Positions 7,929 to 13,270 of a DNA stretch of 20,752 nucleotides are shown one piece after another. The position numbers and the translations under genes are program-made. Each line of letters starts with the position of its first letter. The first letter of the stretch is position 1. A model generated the notes under the pieces. The model worked only from the letters and a program-made list of their open reading frames with translations, made no database searches and had not been told where the DNA came from. The stretch covers positions 1-20,752 of the forward strand of contig CAKAOY010000007.1 in the NCBI GenBank assembly GCA_916710115.1, written 5' to 3'. The DNA is from an uncultured Bergeyella sp. (GTDB taxonomy: Bacteria > Bacteroidota > Bacteroidia > Flavobacteriales > Weeksellaceae).

Positions 7929-9125
7929 TTATTGTAATTTATTTAATTTCTCTCTTACAATATCCCTTGTTAGAATTATTTTCGAAGTTTCTCCTATATC
8001 AAAAGAATAATCCTCCAATACCTTTTCGGTAGTTCCTCTGAGACCTCTGGCTCCGAGTCCTTTTGCCATTGTCTCCTCTACTATTTCTTCTATTGCATCA
8101 TTAGTGAACACAATTTCCGTGCCATCTATCTTAAAAAGTTCAACAAATTGATTAATTATTGAATTTTTTGGTTCTTTCATTATTCTCACCATTGTTTCTT
8201 TGGTAAGTTTTTCTAAACTGGTGATAATTGGGAACCGCCCTAATAATTCGGGGATTAGCCCAAAGCTCTTCAAGTCTGTAGCGTTTATTTGACTTAGGTA
8301 ATCAGTCTCTTCTACTTTATTTATTTTTTCGGAAGAGAATCCAATTGCTTGTTTATTAAGTCGCCTTTCAATAATTGCTTGTATTCCATCAAACGCCCCA
8401 CCAGCAATAAAAAGTATATTTTGGGTATTTACTTGTATATATTTTTGGTCAGGATGTTTCCTACCTCCTTGTGGTGGTACATTTACAATACTTCCTTCTA
8501 ATAGTTTAAGTAGCCCTTGCTGTACGCCCTCTCCCGAAACATCCCTTGTGAGACTTGGGTTATCAGATTTTCGTGCAATTTTATCAATTTCATCAATAAA
8601 TACAATTCCTTTTTCTGCCTTTTCCACATCATAATTAGCAACCATCAAGAGCCTTGAAAGAATACTCTCCACATCTTCACCTACATATCCTGCCTCAGTG
8701 AGTATGGTAGCATCTACTATACAGAACGGAACATTGAGTTCCTTTGCAATGGTTTTTGCCAAAAGAGTTTTCCCTGTTCCTGTCTCACCAATCATTATAA
8801 TATTAGATTTTTCAATATCCACCTCTTTATTTTCCTTTTGGTTATGGATAAGTCTTTTATAATGATTATACACAGCAATAGATAGTTGTTTTTTCGCTTG
8901 GTCTTGTCCTATTACATACTCATCAAGAAAAGCTTTTATTTCCTTTGGTTTTTTCAGTTCATTCAAAGATGTTGCGGACTGCCCATCGCCGCCTCTTTGG
9001 TTATCTTTCACGATAGTATGAGCTTGTTCTATACAATTTTCGCAAATACAACCGTCCTGTCCAGAGACGAGCATTTTCACCTCATTTCTATGTCTTCCAC
9101 AAAACGAGCATTGGTTTGGATTCAT
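7929..9125 (-). CDS. clpX: ATP-dependent Clp protease ATP-binding subunit ClpX
   Basis: This is a complete 398-residue AAA+ unfoldase that selects tagged proteins and feeds them to the ClpP peptidase in the cytoplasm. The N-terminal zinc-binding domain has C6, C9, C28 and C31. The AAA+ core shows Walker A GETGTGKT (113-120), the pore loop GYVG (146-149), Walker B GIVFIDEIDK (173-182), the RDVSGEGVQQ segment (194-203) and the GGRKH loop near 220-224. The IGF tripeptide (261-263), which docks into ClpP, is intact. The end has the usual GARGLRGTTEKVLEDY segment. It is the last gene of a greA-HIT-clpX run, 59 bp after the HIT gene. clpP is not next to it in this window, unlike the clpP-clpX order of many bacteria. 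Confidence 0.97.
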   Translation of the reverse strand: MNPNQCSFCGRHRNEVKMLVSGQDGCICENCIEQAHTIVKDNQRGGDGQSATSLNELKKPKEIKAFLDEYVIGQDQAKKQLSIAVYNHYKRLIHNQKENKEVDIEKSNIIMIGETGTGKTLLAKTIAKELNVPFCIVDATILTEAGYVGEDVESILSRLLMVANYDVEKAEKGIVFIDEIDKIARKSDNPSLTRDVSGEGVQQGLLKLLEGSIVNVPPQGGRKHPDQKYIQVNTQNILFIAGGAFDGIQAIIERRLNKQAIGFSSEKINKVEETDYLSQINATDLKSFGLIPELLGRFPIITSLEKLTKETMVRIMKEPKNSIINQFVELFKIDGTEIVFTNDAIEEIVEETMAKGLGARGLRGTTEKVLEDYSFDIGETSKIILTRDIVREKLNKLQ

Positions 9126-9184
9126 ATTTATTTATCTTTAAAATTAAGACTTATGTTTTTCAATAAAAACACTAATATCTGTAA

Positions 9185-9574
9185 CTACTTTCCTGTAATT
9201 TTTTCTACAATTTTTTCGTATTCTTCGGTAGTAAATTTTAATCTTTCATTTAAGAAATTAATCTCCGACATTTTCGTTACAGGCATTAGATGAATATGAG
9301 CGTGCGGTACCTCTAAACCCACTACGGAAATCACCACTCGCTTGTCAGGATAGGTTTTAGATAATTTCTTGCCTACCTCACGAGCATAATCCCATAATCT
9401 CTTATGCTCCTCTGCTTCCAAATCAAAGATAAAATCCACCTCTCGTTTAGGGATTACCAAAGTATGCCCTTCTACCAAAGGCATTATATCAAGAAATGCC
9501 AGAAACTCCTCATTTTCAGCAATTTTGTATGATGGTATTTCTCCTTTTACAATTTTTGTGAATATTGATGACAT
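9185..9574 (-). CDS. HIT-family (Hint-like) nucleotide hydrolase
   Basis: This is a small cytoplasmic protein of the histidine-triad family, which hydrolyses nucleoside phosphoramidates or related nucleotide conjugates. With the start chosen at 9574 it has 129 residues and begins MSSIFTKIVKGEIPSYK, the usual N-terminus of bacterial HIT proteins. An upstream in-frame ATG at 9601 would add nine residues (MYLIEKHQI) with no family counterpart, so I reject it. Other landmarks are GHTLVIPK (36-43) and the triad HAHIHLM, with H91, H93 and H95. H93 is the expected nucleophile. It sits between greA (44 bp gap) and clpX (59 bp gap), all on the - strand, and is probably cotranscribed with greA. Its physiological substrate is not known. 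Confidence 0.93.
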   Translation of the reverse strand: MSSIFTKIVKGEIPSYKIAENEEFLAFLDIMPLVEGHTLVIPKREVDFIFDLEAEEHKRLWDYAREVGKKLSKTYPDKRVVISVVGLEVPHAHIHLMPVTKMSEINFLNERLKFTTEEYEKIVEKITGK

Positions 9575-9618
9575 AATTTGATGTTTTTCTATTAAATACA
9601 AAGGAATCTTCTCCTAAA

Positions 9619-10089
9619 TTACAGAGAAATTTCCAAAACTTCAAACGAAAGTTTATTTCCGTTTGGCAATACAATATCTGCAGTTTCACCTACAGATTTA
9701 CCTAACAATCCTTTTGCAATTGGGGTATTCACCGAAATTTTCCCCTTGCTCAAATCTGATTCATTATCTGGAACAAGAGTAAATTTTTGCTCCTGCTTCG
9801 TAGCATTATTTTTGAGTCTCACTGTCATTAGTATAGATATTTTAGAGGTATCCAACTGGCTGGCATCTACTACTTTGGAAGTAGCGATAGCCTCCTGCAA
9901 CTTAGCGATTTTCATCTCCAAAAGCCCCTGTGCCTCCTTTGCTGCATCGTATTCTGCATTTTCAGAAAGGTCCCCCTTGTCTCTTGCTTCAGCAATCTGT
10001 TGGATTACTTTTGGTCTTTCCTCCTTCTCTAATCTTTCTAATTCTGATTTCATTCTATCCAAGCCTTCTTGGGTAACATAACTTGACAT
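9619..10089 (-). CDS. greA: Transcription elongation factor GreA
   Basis: This 156-residue protein rescues backtracked RNA polymerase by stimulating cleavage of the nascent RNA through the secondary channel. The N-terminal coiled coil (about 8-75) carries the acidic tip DLSENAEYDAA, with D40 and E43 matching the catalytic Asp/Glu of E. coli GreA. The C-terminal FKBP-like domain shows the typical ending of PIAKGLLGKSVGETADIVLP and SFEVLEISL. Length and domain order are normal for the family. It is the first gene of the - strand greA-HIT-clpX run, and a strong -7 promoter box lies about 150 nt upstream. Confidence 0.97.
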   Translation of the reverse strand: MSSYVTQEGLDRMKSELERLEKEERPKVIQQIAEARDKGDLSENAEYDAAKEAQGLLEMKIAKLQEAIATSKVVDASQLDTSKISILMTVRLKNNATKQEQKFTLVPDNESDLSKGKISVNTPIAKGLLGKSVGETADIVLPNGNKLSFEVLEISL

Positions 10090-10176
10090 ATATTTTCTTA
10101 ATTTTATTTATCTTTTAATTATAATTTAATAGTTCCAAAATGCTTTCCATATAATAAAATAAAAAAAATATCGTTA

Positions 10177-10192
10177 TTTATTATATAATAAA
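10177..10192. repeat. Perfect 16-bp palindrome between divergent genes
   Basis: TTTATTATATAATAAA is its own reverse complement. It lies in the 173-bp gap between greA (-) and the lipoprotein gene (+). The 11-mer ATATAATAAAA at 10149-10159 recurs at 10183-10193, partly inside the palindrome. It may be an operator or only low-complexity AT sequence. Confidence 0.3.
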
Positions 10193-10242
10193 AAAATCAT
10201 CTGACTTTTTTGCCAGACAATCTTTTTAAGCATTTCATCGTG

Positions 10243-10250
10243 CAAATATA
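10243..10250 (-). promoter_or_regulatory. Predicted -7 promoter box of the greA-HIT-clpX unit
   Basis: TATATTTG on the - strand is a perfect TAnnTTTG match, followed by CAC. It predicts a 5' leader of about 145 nt before greA, longer than other leaders here. No clear -33 TTTG is visible. The box lies just before the start codon of the divergent lipoprotein gene, so the two promoters could interfere. Confidence 0.6.
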
Positions 10251-10262
10251 CAACTTTTTTTA

Positions 10263-10718
10263 ATGAAAAGATTTTTTTTAAATAATTTTTTTTTAACCAT
10301 CCTTATTTTCAGTGGGTTAATTATCTATAGTTGCAAAGACCGAGATGGAACTTCGGGTTGTTTTCCCCAGCAATATATCTATTTTCATCTCCCACTTTCG
10401 TTGCCTAATTATCAACAACTACAATTCCAAGGAAATTATGAAATAGTAAATATTGAAGGAAGTGGCTCACGAGGAGTAATCATATATAATACTGGGACTA
10501 AATTCATAATCTACGATAGAAATGCACCTCATATATGCCCCGATGAAAACACTACTTTAGAAGTAATTACTGATACTGATGGATTTAAGAAACTCTACTG
10601 CCCAAAAGATGGCTCAAAATGGCTCCTAGAAAATGGACAACCTCTTGAAAAAGTCTCTACTCCACCAAAAATGTACCGATACTACTTGCAGAATAATATA
10701 TTAAATGTATATAACTAA
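10263..10718 (+). CDS. Rieske-like lipoprotein with incomplete metal ligands
   Basis: This is a 151-residue predicted lipoprotein. A hydrophobic signal (residues 5-22) ends in a lipobox-like LIIYSC, making C24 the lipidated residue. The following KDRD resembles charged lipoprotein-export signals that send some Bacteroidetes lipoproteins to the surface. The body has the spacing of a Rieske ferredoxin-type fold: GVIIYNTGTKFIIYDRNAPH (71-90), then ICP (91-93), then LYCPKDGSKWLLENGQPLE (111-129), then YYLQNNILNV. A true Rieske protein needs CxH and CxxH. Here the first Cys position is Ala88 (H90 remains), and the last His position is Asp116 (C113 remains). A standard [2Fe-2S] cluster is therefore doubtful. 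dtd follows after 8 bp and is probably in the same operon. Function unknown. Confidence 0.78.
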   Translation: MKRFFLNNFFLTILIFSGLIIYSCKDRDGTSGCFPQQYIYFHLPLSLPNYQQLQFQGNYEIVNIEGSGSRGVIIYNTGTKFIIYDRNAPHICPDENTTLEVITDTDGFKKLYCPKDGSKWLLENGQPLEKVSTPPKMYRYYLQNNILNVYN

Positions 10719-10726
10719 CCACTAAA

Positions 10727-11176
10727 ATGAAAATAGTAATACAAAGAGTAACAGAAAGTTATGTAGAAGTAAATAAACAAATCGTTGGAAAAATCAACCA
10801 AGGATTAATGCTACTCATTGGTATTGACGAAACCGATACTCAAGACGATGCCAATTGGCTAATACAAAAAATACTCAATCTGAGAATTTTTTCTGACCAA
10901 GATGGCAAACTAAATCTCTCGGTATTGGATATAAAAGGGGAACTTTTGTGCATCAGCCAATTTACCTTAATCGCCGAATATAAAAAAGGTAATCGCCCAT
11001 CATTCATCAAAGCAATGAATCCCGACGGAGCAATTAAACTATTTGAATATTTCAAAGATGAGCTAAAAAAATCTCAATTGAAAATAGAAAGCGGAATTTT
11101 CGGTGCTGATATGAAAATATCCCTTGTAAATGATGGGCCAGTAACTATCGTAATGGACTCTAAAACAAAAAACTAA
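10727..11176 (+). CDS. dtd: D-aminoacyl-tRNA deacylase
   Basis: This 149-residue cytoplasmic enzyme hydrolyses the ester of D-aminoacyl-tRNAs, and also mischarged glycyl-tRNA, to protect translation. The two family signatures are intact: SQFTL (77-81), and NDGPVT (135-140) with the Gly-cisPro pair G137-P138 that enforces chirality selection. The N-terminus MKIVIQRVTESYVEVN and the total length are standard for bacterial DTD. It starts 8 bp after the lipoprotein gene. Its stop codon overlaps the stop of the convergent crotonase gene within the tetranucleotide CTAA (11173-11176), so no terminator hairpin separates the two. Confidence 0.97.
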   Translation: MKIVIQRVTESYVEVNKQIVGKINQGLMLLIGIDETDTQDDANWLIQKILNLRIFSDQDGKLNLSVLDIKGELLCISQFTLIAEYKKGNRPSFIKAMNPDGAIKLFEYFKDELKKSQLKIESGIFGADMKISLVNDGPVTIVMDSKTKN

Positions 11177-11937
11177 GCTTTCTTCAATGATTGGTGGATT
11201 CTTTGGATACTTTCTTTTGTAAAATCCTCCAAGATAAGGCTTGCACTCATCATTATTCTATCGGCAACAAGCATTTCAAGTTGTTCCGCACCTTCCCACG
11301 CAATCTGCTTAATATATTCTAAAGCTTTTTCGCTTCGTGTGGATAGTTTCATCATAAACTGCTCTATCTCGGTATCCATTTCGGCTATACTCTGAGATAT
11401 AGAATGATAAATATTATGCTCCATTGCCCACTGAGGCGAACGAAACTGAGTATCAAGAGACATTGCTATTAATTGAGATTTCCCTATTTTACGCTCTACA
11501 TATGGAGAAATCACAAATGGACCAATCCCCAAATTAATCTCCGTAAGAGCAAGAGATGCTTGTTCAGTTGCAAAACAATAATCCGCGGCACAAACTATCC
11601 CAACACCACCGCCTACGGCCTTTCCTTGCACCCTTACTACTACGATCTTCCCACAATTTTTCATAGCATTTAGTAGTTTAACAAAACCACCAAAAAACCT
11701 TTTGGAAGTATTAATATCCTTTATCTGCAATAGTTCATCAAAACTTGCTCCTGCACAGAATGCCTTTTCACCTGCGGACTGCAATAGAATTGCTTTCACT
11801 TCTTTTTTCTGTCCTTCGATCAAAATTATTTGTGCTAATTTTTCTAAGATGTTTATCGGCATTGCATTTGATTTTTCTGTGCCGAATGTTATTATAGCGA
11901 TATGATTTCGAATTTCTGATTTTACGAAATTTTCCAT
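11173..11937 (-). CDS. Enoyl-CoA hydratase/isomerase (crotonase superfamily)
   Basis: This 254-residue protein has a crotonase fold and acts on an acyl-CoA thioester in the cytoplasm. The oxyanion-hole segments are present (EKAFCAGASFDEL, 57-69, and GKAVGGGVGIVCAADYCFA, 105-123), and one acidic catalytic residue is seen in TEINLGIGPF (E133). The position of the second catalytic Glu of classical enoyl-CoA hydratase (GKSLAMEMVL) appears as Ala158 in GKSQLIAMSL. The ISPYVERKIG stretch recalls methylglutaconyl-CoA hydratases of leucine breakdown, but I would not fix a substrate. It lies downstream of proline dehydrogenase, behind a strong terminator only 17 bp from its start codon, with no other room for a promoter. 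A near-consensus TATTTTTC box (11961-11954) overlaps the T-run of that terminator. Confidence 0.9.
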   Translation of the reverse strand: MENFVKSEIRNHIAIITFGTEKSNAMPINILEKLAQIILIEGQKKEVKAILLQSAGEKAFCAGASFDELLQIKDINTSKRFFGGFVKLLNAMKNCGKIVVVRVQGKAVGGGVGIVCAADYCFATEQASLALTEINLGIGPFVISPYVERKIGKSQLIAMSLDTQFRSPQWAMEHNIYHSISQSIAEMDTEIEQFMMKLSTRSEKALEYIKQIAWEGAEQLEMLVADRIMMSASLILEDFTKESIQRIHQSLKKA

Positions 11938-11953
11938 TGGGAATAGTTATTTA

Positions 11954-11986
11954 GAAAAATAAAAACCTCCTTTTTGGGAAAGGAGG
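11954..11986 (-). terminator. Intrinsic terminator after proline dehydrogenase
   Basis: The - strand reads CCTCCTTT (11986-11979), a 5-nt loop, AAAGGAGG (11973-11966), then a T-rich tract TTTTTATTTTT. This is a textbook rho-independent terminator 12 nt after the proline dehydrogenase stop codon. Confidence 0.92.
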
Positions 11987-11997
11987 CCTCTAACATT

Positions 11998-13167
11998 TTA
12001 TTTATTTTTTCTTCTCTCTAATTCTTTATTAATAAGTGATAGTTCTCTACCTGTCTGCCCTGCTACTGAAGTATTCTCTTGTGCTCTTCTTGTGAGGTAA
12101 GGTACTACATCTTTTACAGGCCCATATGGAAGATATTTACAAGCGTTATATTTTTGTTTTCCGAGTTGATAAGTAATATTATCACTCATTCCGTATAGTT
12201 GCCCGAAATATACTCTTGGGTCATCGTGAGCGATACCTTTTTCTTGCATTTTATCGATAAGGAGTTTTGTAGAAAACTCGTTGTGAGTTCCGAAAAATGC
12301 GGATATTCTATCTAAACGATCCATTACGAAACGAATTGCATTGTTATAGTTATCATCAGATGCTTGTTTCGTTGGTTGGATTGGCGATGGGTAGTTTAGT
12401 TTTTCGGCTCTTTCTCTTTCTTTTTCCATATAAGCCCCACGCACGAATTTGTACCCAAGTAGATATCCTTTTTCAGTTGCTCTTTGGAAGTCGGCTTCGA
12501 GGTACTCTATTCTACCTGTTCTATACATTTGGATTGTATTCCATACGATGGCTCTTTGTTTGTTATATCGCTCCATCATATCATTTACAATATCATCTAC
12601 GGCAGATTGTATCCAAGATTCTTCAGCATCTACCATCAAAATTACATCATTATCATAAGCCATTTGGCAAACTTCCTCGTATCTTTTCAATACTCTCGCC
12701 CACTCTGCTTGTTCGTTATCATTTAAAGTTTTTCCTTCCTGAACTTTCACATACAAATCAAATCTCCCGAATGCAGTTGGCTTAAATACCACGAAAGGCA
12801 CAGCTGGGTTTCCTTTTGCAAAGATTATATTTTCTTTTGTTTCTCGGCAAGTATCATCAAAGGCTTCTTCTGTTTCTTTACCTTCGGTAGCATAGTCAAA
12901 GATACTTCCAATATGATGAGAAAACATTTGATTAACAACCTTTTTACTGTCTTCTTTATTCACACCACCGCAGAATTGTTCAAATAGTGTATTTTTTACG
13001 ATTGTTTCTACGAATGGGAAATTGTTATTTACTGTGAAATTAAGGAGTTTGATACCCAAATTAGTCAATTTTGGATGTTGTATCATTGTGAACATCCATT
13101 TTGCTTTTTCTAATTGCTTAGTAGATTTATCCACGAAAGCAACTTCTGTATTATTGAAAATACTCAT
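11998..13167 (-). CDS. Proline dehydrogenase (monofunctional, FAD-dependent)
   Basis: This 389-residue enzyme oxidises L-proline to pyrroline-5-carboxylate, passing electrons via FAD to the respiratory chain. It covers the PRODH domain only, with no aldehyde dehydrogenase part, so it is the stand-alone type and not a PutA fusion. Recognisable motifs are VILMVDAEESW (about 195-205), YKFVRGAYMEKERERA, FFGTHNEFS, YFGQLYGMSDN, and the C-terminal YLPYGPVKDVVPYLTRRAQEN, whose arginines bind the substrate carboxylate. A strong promoter lies 24-55 nt upstream and a strong terminator directly downstream, so it seems to be a single-gene unit. The partner P5C dehydrogenase is not in the window. Confidence 0.95.
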   Translation of the reverse strand: MSIFNNTEVAFVDKSTKQLEKAKWMFTMIQHPKLTNLGIKLLNFTVNNNFPFVETIVKNTLFEQFCGGVNKEDSKKVVNQMFSHHIGSIFDYATEGKETEEAFDDTCRETKENIIFAKGNPAVPFVVFKPTAFGRFDLYVKVQEGKTLNDNEQAEWARVLKRYEEVCQMAYDNDVILMVDAEESWIQSAVDDIVNDMMERYNKQRAIVWNTIQMYRTGRIEYLEADFQRATEKGYLLGYKFVRGAYMEKERERAEKLNYPSPIQPTKQASDDNYNNAIRFVMDRLDRISAFFGTHNEFSTKLLIDKMQEKGIAHDDPRVYFGQLYGMSDNITYQLGKQKYNACKYLPYGPVKDVVPYLTRRAQENTSVAGQTGRELSLINKELERRKNK

Positions 13168-13190
13168 TACTTTAATATTTTTTTAATTGA

Positions 13191-13222
13191 CAAATTTAAA
13201 AAAAGTATTTTAATTATTCAAA
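13191..13222 (-). promoter_or_regulatory. Bacteroidota-type promoter of proline dehydrogenase
   Basis: TTTG (13222-13219) and TAAATTTG (13198-13191) are separated by exactly 20 nt on the - strand, a full match to the -33/-7 consensus with the same spacing as the tRNA promoter. The predicted leader is about 17 nt. Confidence 0.82.
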
Positions 13223-13270
13223 ATCTTTTTACTTTTTTTATTTCCTTCGAATAAATTTCTAAAAGAGATT

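Noticed and set aside
9152..9171. Small inverted repeat GTTTTT-CAAT-AAAAAC between HIT and clpX
   Set aside because: Only six A/T-rich pairs, too weak to call a terminator. It also lies inside a likely operon.
8886..9293. 135-residue + strand ORF opposite clpX and the HIT gene
   Set aside because: It lies antisense to two well-conserved genes and has no recognisable domain, so it is a shadow frame.
9575..9601. Upstream ATG for the HIT protein at 9601
   Set aside because: It adds nine residues absent from the family, whereas the internal MSSIFTKIVKGEIP is the standard start.
10202..10216. Hairpin-like TCTG...CAGA upstream of the lipoprotein gene
   Set aside because: The stem is only four to five pairs and no regulatory role can be supported.
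12297..12785. 162-residue + strand ORF opposite proline dehydrogenase
   Set aside because: It is fully antisense to a conserved enzyme, and its composition (many aromatic and His residues) is what complementing that gene produces.
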